A stretch of 64,000 bases of DNA from Galerina marginata (lineage: Eukaryota; Basidiomycota; Agaricomycetes; Agaricales; Galerinaceae), in contig JAECYW010000019.1 in assembly GCA_023014335.1 (NCBI GenBank), forward strand, positions 930,001 to 994,000, written 5' to 3'. Shown here piece by piece: positions 1 through 9,181 of this stretch. A program made the translations under genes and the position numbers. Within the stretch, counting starts at the first letter, position 1; the number at the start of each line of letters is the position of its first letter. Below the pieces are notes generated by a model. The model was not told the origin of the DNA, made no database searches, and saw nothing but the letters and a program-made list of their open reading frames with translations.

Positions 1-1
1 T

Positions 2-1817
2 CAACTCCCAATCTTCGCATTCATTTCTGCTGCCCTCGTTATCACCCCTCTACCATGGCATTGGCGAGCGCGCAATGTCGCTACAATGGCCATCATGTTC
101 TGGCTCTTCGTTGTCGACGTAATCTATGGTATCAACGCCATCGTTTGGGCTGGCAACGTCAACGACCCCATGCCTGTTTGGTGTGATATTAGTGAGTCAT
201 TGCAACTCTGCTTTCATCGCGCTGTCTGACTATTTTTCAAAGCCACCAAGATCACCGTCGGAGCATCTTACGCTCTTCCACTTGCTACCCTCTGCATCTG
301 CAAACACCTAGAGATGGTCTCGTCATCTCGGAAAGTCTCGTACGACAGCACCGACCGTCGTAGACGCATGATATTTGAAGGCATCCTGTGTTTCCTCGTC
401 CCTATGATCTTCATGGCTCTCCGTATGTCTTTTTTCGTGTGTCTGTTTGGACCCGAGCTGAATGTGTTTGTAGACTACATTGTCCAAGGTCACCGCTACG
501 ATGTATTCGAGAACATCGGCTGCCAAGCCGCTGTTTACATTTCCATTCAAGCCGTTTTTATTATCTGGTTCCCTCAACTCCTCTTCGCGTTCATCACCTT
601 CATTTTCGCCGCTCTAGCCCTCAACAACTTTATTCGCCGTCGCTTGACGTTCGCAGCCCACCTCCAAAACTCAAACTCGGCTCTCACAACCAACCGATAC
701 CTTCGCCTCATCACGATGGCTCTGACCGAGATGGTTTGGGGAGTCTCTCTCACCGCCTATAACCTCTGGTCCAATGTCTCTCCCGGCCTAAGGCCATGGA
801 CCAACTGGGCTGACGTCCACAGCAACTTTTCGCGCGTTGCTTTGTTCCCTTCCAGCGAAATCCCACCCCAGTTCATCAGGACCATGCTGCTTTTCTGGTG
901 GACCCTCCCTGCATCCAGCCTTATCTTCTTCGTCTTCTTTGGCTTCGGTGAAGAGGCAAAGAAGGAATACAGGAAACTCTGGGTCTGGTTCAGGCAGACC
1001 GTGCTTAGGAAACCCGAGCAGGAAAAGAAGCACGTTCTATTTGGAGGATCTCCCTCTAGCAGGTTTGTCTATTATTTTATTTCCCTTTATTTGCTTTCAT
1101 TGATTCTATTTCTGTTATTTATTTTTTAGTCGAACACCTCGGCCATTGAACCTCCTCAAACTCAAGACCTCTTCTTCATCCCCATCTCAAGATTTCCATT
1201 CCAAGTCGCCTCGCAGCGCTACTTCCCATCTCTCCCAATCCACCATCACGCTCGCCCCAAGCCCTTTTGGCTACTCACACAAACTCTCAAAATCCGAGGA
1301 AGCCCAGAAAGACGCCGAGTCTCAATACCCACCGGATAGTGCTCCAGGTTACTATGCCTCACATCAGTCTGTCTATCCAGAGATCGGCTTCACCATCGAC
1401 CCAACCCGCGGAACGAGCCTACACGAAACCCGTCGGCTCTCGGCGGAGGTGGATAACAGTGACGCGATCACCGTCTCCACCGTCTCATACTATCCCAGCC
1501 CCACGTCGTTCATCCCGCCCTCGCCATCCACCATGCCGCCTCACTCTCCAGACTTCGTGCCGCAGAGCCTCCCACCGCCTCCGCGCCGCTCTCCCAGACA
1601 TTCGCCCTCCGCTTCAAGCGTGATGACCACCGAGTCGACTGCTGGGCCGCAGATGGTCGTCCCGGGGGTGCCAGAGGACGTCGGCCCCGAGTCGTATTCG
1701 CTGCCATCCTCAGCCTTTGGTTCACTTCCTGAGAGGGAGAACCGGGTCCTCGGTGTACCTGGAGGCGGCATTAGGGTCACTATCCAGCGACAGGCTTCCG
1801 TGGATGGGATTGTTTAA
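2..1817 (+). CDS. STE3: STE3-type pheromone receptor (5' partial)
   Basis: Seven-transmembrane G-protein-coupled receptor of the fungal STE3 class, which binds lipidated mating pheromones at the plasma membrane. Seen: the reading frame enters at the window edge with LPIFAF and PLPWHWRARNVATM, the family signature in TM1-TM2, so only about ten N-terminal residues are missing. Exons read 2-191, 243-422, 474-1062 and 1130-1817, with introns GTGAGT, GTATGT and GTTTGT. Conserved pieces include the QGHRYDVFE loop, RRRLTFAAHL after TM5 and the W-rich extracellular stretch. The last exon is a 228-residue Ser/Pro-rich cytoplasmic tail ending in TAA-free coding up to position 1817, usual for agaricomycete receptors. 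No frame breaks. It could be a B-locus mating receptor or one of the non-mating STE3-like paralogues common in this group; the sequence here does not decide. Confidence 0.95.
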
Positions 1818-2765
1818 CAATCGACATGGCCTCGATTGATGCTTGTCTAACTTCCATTTTTCGTTCCTCTTTATATAGCACCTCTCGCTCTCATCTACGC
1901 GAATAATGTCCTCTTCCCAACAACGAACCATCTGCCTTGTTCTGGACCAAGTTAATGGCCCCTCCAGCCATTTCTCCCTTACCTTATGATTGCACACCCA
2001 CCTCGACGCTATTGCCTTCCAACGGCTTATTACGCAACCACTCAGATGACCTCTAGAACACCCACTTCCTCTCATCATCCACCTCGATACGACTCCCACT
2101 TGCATTTCCCCCTGTAGCTCGACGATGTCCTCAAGCCAACCAAACTGCAACTCTATGACCCCGACCTAGCCCTCGACCACCGTGTAAAACCACCCACTCT
2201 CATTCAACTATGTATCGATATTATCGCTCTGACCGCTCTCCACGCTCTCTATCGCAAACAAATGAGACTAGCTAGCTAGCCTCCTCTACCTCAGACTCGC
2301 CATCAGTAATCCTCTGCTTTCTTGCAACCCTTCAACTTCCCGCATCTTTGAAGATCTTAAAATTGCTTATTATTTATCCTCTTTCGTCCTTTCACGTCGT
2401 CTCTTCTCTTCTCTCCAGATCGATAGGATCTGGAAATACAGTAGCCTATCTTGGGAAGCTATGTATATGTAGGGACCGTAATGTATGTTGACTAGCAATG
2501 ACATTATGTTTCCCAAAATGCCTCGTGAAGAGAGCGTGCCTGATGCGTCATTGACCGAGCAACCTGAGTATCGCAGTGAAAGTGTTGCCAGATAATGGCA
2601 ATTGTGAAGCCGCATGAGGAAGCAGTTCCGTCCTATGCTCGATATCAGCTCTAGGTAGATGTAAGTCTTGGACGATCTATGTGCATCGACTCGTAAATGC
2701 ACGTCTGTTATCATCGGTCTTTGATTTGATGAGTATTAATTGATGTCGATGGAGGAAGTCAACGG
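1818..2765. other. Intergenic, STE3 3' side
   Basis: No convincing gene. I read both strands for short peptides ending in a CaaX box, as pheromone precursors would, and found none. Confidence 0.5.
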
Positions 2766-3699
2766 TTAGGGTAGTAAATCGTCAAGAAAATCTTCCATTT
2801 CTTCCATCTGAGTCTTAGTCTTCGGTGGCACACCTTCAGGGAGTGGTAAAGCGGGTGCGTCTTGGTATTCTAGGCATAAAAAGACACTGTGAGCAAGGAT
2901 CGATCGGCAAGTCGTGAGCGCATACCCTGTTTCCGATTTCGCGTCGTAGAAGAAGCAGGTGCGATCGGCTTCGTACGCAATTTCTCTGATTTGGCTCTGA
3001 AACGATTCTTTAGGTCTGAAGGATGGGCAGTAGAGGGTAAGTAAAACTGGTCAAAGTAGCAGAAAAACTAATTGGCTCACCCCATGTCGCCTCTGCAGCT
3101 TGCTTCTCGCGGCTCAGCTCATCTAGCTCTTCGTCCCATTCAATTTTCTCCATCTTCCCTTTTCTCGAGGACGTTTGGGAGGCAATGCGTGATGGATTGG
3201 AAGTAATATGTGCCAGAGATGTGTCCACATCATCCTCGTCATAGTCCTTAGCTTCAGCGACGCGAAGAGTAGGGCCAACTTCGTCCGAAATCCTTTGTTT
3301 CTCCAGGAACGCGGAGATGTCGACTTCAGGTTCGACTATTGGCTCTCCTGGACCAAAAGATCATCGTCGGATGAATCGGTCTCTCAACAAATACCGGCTA
3401 CAGTAAACAGGCGCACCGTCTGAATCAAGCTCAACCTCCTCCTCCTTATACCGATCAGCATTCGTGCCAAGCTGTCTCCTGCTGTATTTAGCAGCCGTTT
3501 CTCGCGCAAGTTCCGCCTCCTCTTCTTCGGTGAGCGATACCTTTCCTTCACCTTCGAGCATGAGCCGTGTAGTGAACTCTGCCGGACGCCCGGCGCCTCT
3601 TCCTCTTCCTCGTGCACGTAGGTACTTTCCCAAACCACCTCGAGACTTTCCCCGTCCCCGACCACGCGCTCTGGTAGGTGCATCTGCGGATTCTGACAT
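2766..3699 (-). CDS. Aven-like RG-rich protein
   Basis: Predicted 247-residue protein in four exons (3699-3417, 3347-3081, 3015-2926, 2869-2766); the phases fit and the start is the first ATG after an in-frame non-coding leader. Seen: an Arg/Gly-rich N-terminus (repeated RGRG, residues about 9-40), then YSRRQLGTNADRYKEEE, an acidic middle, and the C-terminus MEEMEDFLDDLLP. Known: animal Aven, an inhibitor of apoptosis and ATM regulator, has the same order: RGG/RG N-terminus, a YSKRK..SNWDRYQDIE segment and a C-terminal EELEDWLDSMI-type end. Inference: a fungal Aven homologue. The similarity rests on the two short motifs and the architecture, so the name is moderate in confidence; the fungal role is unknown. 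It lies tail-to-tail with STE3. Confidence 0.6.
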
Positions 3700-5546
3700 T
3701 TTGCAAGGACGATTCTCGAACAAATGGTTTGCAAATGGTGACACCGGGATCCTGCTTCGGAAATTGGATCAGCTGATTGATCAGTGTCGAATAGCGTTTC
3801 ACTGAGCGATCCACGGGTATACTGAGATATCTGTTTCTCAAAGGCGAAATGGGGCGGCGGGTTGAAATGGATGTCAGGAGTAAGGTAATCAGAACGCCGT
3901 CCCTGGCCTTGATCACCGATGACTGATTAGTAAGCATTGACGATGTCCTGTTTTGGGTTTCCGCGAGCGCTTCTCCCGGCGCTAAATATCTTACTAAACG
4001 CTTCGTTGGTCGATCATTTTCCATAAAAGCGGGATAACTCACAATAAGACAATACGGTTTAGAGATCTGGGCCCACGCTGGTCCTTGAATGACGATGGTT
4101 GGGCCCATTAAGGATTCATTGAATCACGATCAGTGAATCTGCGACGATGAGCTGTTAACATTTCTGTATGTGCATGGTATGGCATATCTGCGTATCTAAA
4201 TTTGTCACCGGTTAGATGTTTTACGAACAGATAACACTCTCGGCGCACCCACTTGGTGCCTGCCACCCACCCTAGTTATTCCCATTAGCAGAACGGCTTT
4301 GATGAGAAACCGCCCCTTGATAGTGAACAGCTGATGCAGAATTTACTCCCAGGGACTTGGGTAAATGGACAGTACTTTATATTTGGACTTCCGTTGAGAT
4401 AGTAAATAACGGAATGTAGTTCGGGCTCGGCCATATACTCTCGACAATGGAGATGAATTTGAAGGCGTTGTCACACTGAACGAAATTCGGTCATCTGCCT
4501 TACAGTAATATCAGAAACCGCTTACTTTCAATTCTATGTATACTTATTCCAAACTCGACAGGAACAGAATTACGCTCGCCAGAACTTACCAGGAACCTTA
4601 TCGGCCTGTTCAAGCACGATGCTCTTGCGATCAAACCATACAAAAACAATATGCATTAATAAAATTGCCAAAGGTGTAAAGTCTGAAAATCCGATGTGTT
4701 TTCATTAACCACTTCCTCTTGTCGTTTGGAACTCCTTTTATAGTCCTGAGGTCATTATTTGAATATAATGCTCTTCTGCGATTGGTCACATAGCCATAGC
4801 TCCCAAGCGCAGTGCTGAACTTTGTGCAGTCAAAAAGAATGGCTGACCGAGTTCTTGTCCTTCTCAGACAATATCATATGATTGCATCCTATTTCAGCAA
4901 TCGTGGTGGCTGAAGATAGGCAGAAAAATTTTGCCTTTCGTACTTCGTCTTGGACTTATTTTAGGGCAATCTCAGTTACGAAGGGCGAACGTTATTCCCT
5001 GTCCGCCGACCCGTGAGCAAACCTTGATTTAGCTTCAGGTGGACCGGGTTACCTTCCTATTCGCAGTTCTCAGACAGTAAAAAACAAATTATGAATTCTG
5101 CCGAACAGTACGGTGGTGCACTGGTTTGACAGGTTCACGCGTACCACAATTTTTATTTGCGTACTGATCTTAAATACCTCACACGAAAGGTAAGCCGGGG
5201 AGCGAAACATCAGCAAAAAGAAGGTCAGGTCGAGAAAATTTATGATCAAGAGACTCGTCACCGTAAATTTGTGCGATTTTCTCTACATTCTCCAGCTTTC
5301 CGGATATGCCGGAATGGAAGAACCACCTGTGTAACCCAAATTGGTTGTTTTATGTTGAACTACTCGGGCATGTTGCTTCTTCATGGGCAGGGTTACAAGT
5401 CCAACACAGGTCGCATTCAACATGGAAAGAGCGCTGGAGATCGTTAGTTTGACATCCCGGGCGACCCGAAGGACCGAGGACGTTGGCTTGATGAAATACA
5501 CTCAAGGCACCTAAAGGCACTTCTCGAGAGTCTCGGCTTTGAGTGT
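3700..5546. other. Intergenic between Aven-like gene and retroelement
   Basis: No protein-coding gene recognised. The long antisense frames here have no family features. CaaX-type short frames were looked for on both strands up to about 5.2 kb and not found. Confidence 0.5.
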
Positions 5547-5551
5547 CAAAT
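5547..5551. repeat. Target-site duplication, left copy
   Basis: CAAAT immediately before the left LTR, matching CAAAT at 9072-9076 just after the right LTR. Confidence 0.9.
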
Positions 5552-5943
5552 TGTGAGGTTGCCGAGTTTGAAAGTCGTAGGCGACGATAAACGTGGAGCA
5601 ACACCACTAGAGTTTCCGAGAGTAGCTTAGAATTCACGCGAGGAATTGCGTATTCAAAGTACTCGTATTCGAAAGACTGCCGACTACCTATGAAGCTCTC
5701 GAGTATTTATACTATCCTATGTATTAAGCTGATGTAACTAAGATCTAAACTAATATAGTCCGTTCGAACTCTACCCCTCGTTAATATCACCTCGTTGCTG
5801 CCTCGTGCTACTTGAATGACTAGGAATAAAGAAAAGATAAGATTGTGAAATGAGATAAGATAACTACGTCATAGCCAAGCCTCGGGAGATGGCGAGGCTA
5901 TCCGATTCGGCGATGCTCGGTCCGTCGAGTCCTGTACCTTACA
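5552..5943 (-). repeat. 3' LTR of the gag-only element
   Basis: 392 bp, TGT...ACA ends, identical by eye to 8680-9071. In the element's own (minus) orientation this is the 3' LTR. Confidence 0.93.
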
Positions 5944-6009
5944 TTCGCCCTCCAGCCTTACATCGTAAGGCTCTAACCCAAAGGACGACGACGGACAGTA
6001 ATTGTGCCG

Positions 6010-8601
6010 TTAATAATAATCGCCATCCGACTCCTCGCCGAAACCTTCATCATATGCCTCAGAATCACTGCTGTCGTCATCATCGCTGTCAACGTGCGGC
6101 CAGGGCTCCCTCGCGCCCTCCATTTCCGAACCCGAACTAGCATCTTCATCTGCGGATTTACTAGTGTATCTCGCGCCCTCCGCTTCAGATTCCGAGTCTG
6201 TGTCCGGATAACTTGGGTGATGTCCTTTGGAATGTTTATTGAGTCGGATTGGCGCCGCACCGAGCTCAATGGGTTCCGCATCTTCCCCCACTCTGCAGTC
6301 GCGGCTAAGGTGACCCGACTTCTTGCAGTTGAAGCACTTTCGCTCAGCGCGAAGCTGCTCTTTCTCTTCCGGGGTCAGCCTTTGCCTATAATTTCGGTTT
6401 CTCTGCCCTGCCGCTGTGCTGCTCGAAGATTCAGCATTCGCTTCACTTGCTTCCACCACTGTGCTGACGAATTCTTGGTCATGCTCGAGGTCACTATCGG
6501 AATCATCGAGTGCATGTTCTCTCTCCACGTCAAGCTGAATTTTCTGTCCATATCTACGACCCCAATTCGCCTCGGCAACCCTCTTTTCATGACGTTCTTC
6601 TCGTTTCATAGCGCGGTAAGCGTCCTCATGACGGGTTGCATACTTGACTAATTTATCCAAGGTATGTCGCTCGGGATCCTTTCCATTTTCGATCAAATAA
6701 ATCCGCAAATACTGATGGATACCGTCCCAGAAAATCTGCTTCAACTGCCTTTCGGTTACATCAGGAAACCTCACAGCAAGTGATTCTATTTCGCGCACAA
6801 AATCACGAACTGACTGCTTCTGCTGAATTGAGCTCATTAATGTTACTCGCAACTCATATTTAAAATGTGCAGGAAAGCAATAATCGAATAAGGCTTCGTA
6901 AATCGTCTTTGTCGTCCACTCTTCGCGTCTTGTGGCGACGTGTTTCATAAAAAATTTACTCGCTTTTCCGCTCATAAAGTTGACCAAGAGTTTTACGGAC
7001 AATGCATTATTCAACCCATGCAACTCACACCACGTATCGACTTCGTAAGTCCAGTGATCAAAAACATCAAGATCAGCCTTTCCATCCCATATGAATGGGG
7101 ACTTGATCTTGACTCCGGCGAGGGCTTTCTTTATCCGCTTGCGATCATCTTGCTCCCTCTCTCTGGTCTTGTGCTTCGGGGACGATTTTGTCTTTGGCTC
7201 TCGGTTCAACCAGTCATCGTCAGATGACGAACTCGAATCAGTGCTTGTAGATTCGTCCGAAGACTGGCAGTCCTTTTCTTTGCCTAATCTCCCAGCTGGC
7301 GACGCAGTACTCTCTCGGAACCATCCACCCGCCGGTAGCTGCGACGGCGATCGGCGAAAGCGCTTTGGGTATCCTCCGCTCGATTTCCTAGGCTTAGTTT
7401 TACCTTCTCGAGGCGAAGGCTGGCTTTTCGAGCCAGACTCTTTGGTATTTCTAGCAGCATTCATACATTCACTGTCTGACTGGTCTTGACTTTTCACCTC
7501 GTCAATCCGAGCCATCCCACAGTATAAAATATCATCTGGCTCATCTGACTCTTCCAGAATTGTATAAAGATATGATTTATGCATTGCTTCCTGCACCATT
7601 TCGTCCTCTTCTTCGGAGGTAAAGGCATAGCAATTAAAATGTGTATTGCAATCATCAAGATGTCTATCTAATTGGGCCACCTCAATCCCCCAAGACGAAG
7701 GGAACGGTCCCAATTGATCTTCTGCGTCTGCCATTTCAAACCAGCTCCAGTGCTTAGAGGGGTCAATAGGCGCCGCTCTTGTTGGATTGGAAGCAGCACC
7801 ATCCGGTAAGCTGCACTTCATCCCGCCGACGTCAAATTCGTCTGACTTTTCGGCTTCATTATATACACTTGCAACGACCGAGCCTGACGCGCTCAAGGTC
7901 AAGGTGGTCCCGTCGCATTCCGCAGTCCAGGGAACACCCTCGACGAGCCTACTGCTCAAGTCGGCATGCAAAATAGTCCTATCATCCGCGAGAAACATAC
8001 TCGAGCGGGCGTCAAGCTCCTCGGCGGCTTCTACTGCCACCGGACTACTAAGCTGCACGAGGGCGAGAGCGACTTTGGACATGTCATCAGCGAGTATGGT
8101 ACTCGAGCAGTCTCCTCTGAGGTCTGCCTCCGCGAGTTGTTCACTCAAGCGGGTGATGAAACGAGGCAGAGGGGGACGTATATGACAACACGGAGCACTT
8201 ACTGACGGCAGCTGATCATCCTTCAGCCCCACAACGTCGTCCGCGCCTCGAATGAGGTCCTCGACATCGTCGACGGCTGCCTCGATGATTGCGGGTCGCC
8301 CTCCAGACTGAGCCAACCAGTCTGCGAGGCCGAGACCCCATTTCTCGGATAAAGCGATATAGCTTTCGTCAACACGAGAAGACAAAAAATTTGACGAGGA
8401 GACTATACTTACAGGCTGCAATCGGTACTCCTCGAGAGGCCCAATGCGTCTCCAATCGTTAACAAGGGAAGTTCCACGTTTGGCCGAAAATCCGTGGACC
8501 GCTTCCGGGGACACAGCCGCTTTAGCTTCGACGACAGCGGCGTCGAAACTCAAAGCCTGCATCATACCCGACACTCCATCTACACGAGGAAATGTCAACA
8601 T
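6010..8601 (-). CDS. Ty3-type Gag polyprotein
   Basis: Uninterrupted 863-residue frame. Seen: a long N-terminal extension of about 460 residues rich in Asp, Glu and Ser, a retrotransposon Gag/capsid-like helical region (about residues 515-690, with FWDGIHQYLR and FDYCFPAHFKYEL), a CCHC zinc knuckle CFNCKKSGHLSRDC near residues 756-769, and an acidic Ser/Asp-rich tail. Known: this order is that of Ty3 (Metaviridae) Gag, which packages element RNA in cytoplasmic particles. No DTG/DSG protease motif and no pol. The frame contains two good splice-donor-like sequences on the minus strand (GTAAGTATAG near 8405 and GTAAGTGC near 8195), so spliced shorter forms are possible. The start at 8601 is 79 bp inside the 5' LTR. 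The N-terminal extension is much longer than in a typical Ty3 Gag and I do not recognise it. Confidence 0.88.
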   Translation of the reverse strand: MLTFPRVDGVSGMMQALSFDAAVVEAKAAVSPEAVHGFSAKRGTSLVNDWRRIGPLEEYRLQPVSIVSSSNFLSSRVDESYIALSEKWGLGLADWLAQSGGRPAIIEAAVDDVEDLIRGADDVVGLKDDQLPSVSAPCCHIRPPLPRFITRLSEQLAEADLRGDCSSTILADDMSKVALALVQLSSPVAVEAAEELDARSSMFLADDRTILHADLSSRLVEGVPWTAECDGTTLTLSASGSVVASVYNEAEKSDEFDVGGMKCSLPDGAASNPTRAAPIDPSKHWSWFEMADAEDQLGPFPSSWGIEVAQLDRHLDDCNTHFNCYAFTSEEEDEMVQEAMHKSYLYTILEESDEPDDILYCGMARIDEVKSQDQSDSECMNAARNTKESGSKSQPSPREGKTKPRKSSGGYPKRFRRSPSQLPAGGWFRESTASPAGRLGKEKDCQSSDESTSTDSSSSSDDDWLNREPKTKSSPKHKTREREQDDRKRIKKALAGVKIKSPFIWDGKADLDVFDHWTYEVDTWCELHGLNNALSVKLLVNFMSGKASKFFMKHVATRREEWTTKTIYEALFDYCFPAHFKYELRVTLMSSIQQKQSVRDFVREIESLAVRFPDVTERQLKQIFWDGIHQYLRIYLIENGKDPERHTLDKLVKYATRHEDAYRAMKREERHEKRVAEANWGRRYGQKIQLDVEREHALDDSDSDLEHDQEFVSTVVEASEANAESSSSTAAGQRNRNYRQRLTPEEKEQLRAERKCFNCKKSGHLSRDCRVGEDAEPIELGAAPIRLNKHSKGHHPSYPDTDSESEAEGARYTSKSADEDASSGSEMEGAREPWPHVDSDDDDSSDSEAYDEGFGEESDGDYY

Positions 8602-8679
8602 TAAAACAACAGTGCGAACGCGTACCGGGTGATCAAGCCGTCACGGTTCAGACGAGTAAGAAAAAAGATACGCAAAAAA

Positions 8680-9071
8680 TGTGAGGTTGCCGAGTTTGAA
8701 AGTCGTAGGCGACGATAAACGTGGAGCAACACCACTAGAGTTTCCGAGAGTAGCTTAGAATTCACGCGAGGAATTGCGTATTCAAAGTACTCGTATTCGA
8801 AAGACTGCCGACTACCTATGAAGCTCTCGAGTATTTATACTATCCTATGTATTAAGCTGATGTAACTAAGATCTAAACTAATATAGTCCGTTCGAACTCT
8901 ACCCCTCGTTAATATCACCTCGTTGCTGCCTCGTGCTACTTGAATGACTAGGAATAAAGAAAAGATAAGATTGTGAAATGAGATAAGATAACTACGTCAT
9001 AGCCAAGCCTCGGGAGATGGCGAGGCTATCCGATTCGGCGATGCTCGGTCCGTCGAGTCCTGTACCTTACA
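8680..9071 (-). repeat. 5' LTR of the gag-only element
   Basis: 392-bp copy identical by eye to 5552-5943; in the element's orientation this is the promoter-bearing 5' LTR. Confidence 0.93.
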
Positions 9072-9076
9072 CAAAT
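9072..9076. repeat. Target-site duplication, right copy
   Basis: CAAAT, the partner of 5547-5551. Confidence 0.9.
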
Positions 9077-9118
9077 ACACTTTAAATTTTAATTATCCGC
9101 TTTGCAGTAGTACAGTAA

Positions 9119-9151
9119 CCCCCCGTACTTTCCGGGGGGGGGAGGGGGGGG
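9119..9151. repeat. C6 / G9-A-G8 tract
   Basis: Six C, a nine-base spacer ending in CC, nine G, one A and eight G. It can fold as a C/G hairpin or as a G-quadruplex. It lies between the retroelement and the 3' end of the MFS gene. Confidence 0.8.
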
Positions 9152-9181
9152 CTATCGAATTATCGATGTAGATAAATACTT

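Larger units (their letters stand above)
5552..9071 (-). mobile_element. Gag-only LTR retroelement (3.52 kb)
   Basis: A complete LTR element inserted in the minus orientation: two 392-bp direct repeats starting TGT and ending ACA, a 5-bp target duplication (CAAAT), and a 2.7-kb interior holding one gag frame on the minus strand. The 3' LTR begins 66 bp after the gag stop, so there is no room for protease, reverse transcriptase, RNase H or integrase. The two LTRs look identical by eye over their full length, which points to very recent insertion. It must depend on enzymes from another Ty3-type element. The interior right after the 5' LTR (minus strand) starts with a T-run and GCGTATC, not the TGG of a usual tRNA primer-binding site. 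A purine-rich GGAGGGCGAA sits next to the 3' LTR and may be the polypurine tract. Confidence 0.93.

Noticed and set aside
1818..5300. Pheromone precursor (CaaX) genes next to STE3
   Set aside because: Read both strands for Cys-a-a-X-stop. The nearest hit was Cys-Glu-Ala-Ala-stop near 2600, which has a charged a-position and no pheromone-like leader.
6004..8185. Plus-strand open frames inside the retroelement
   Set aside because: They are shadows of the long minus-strand gag frame.
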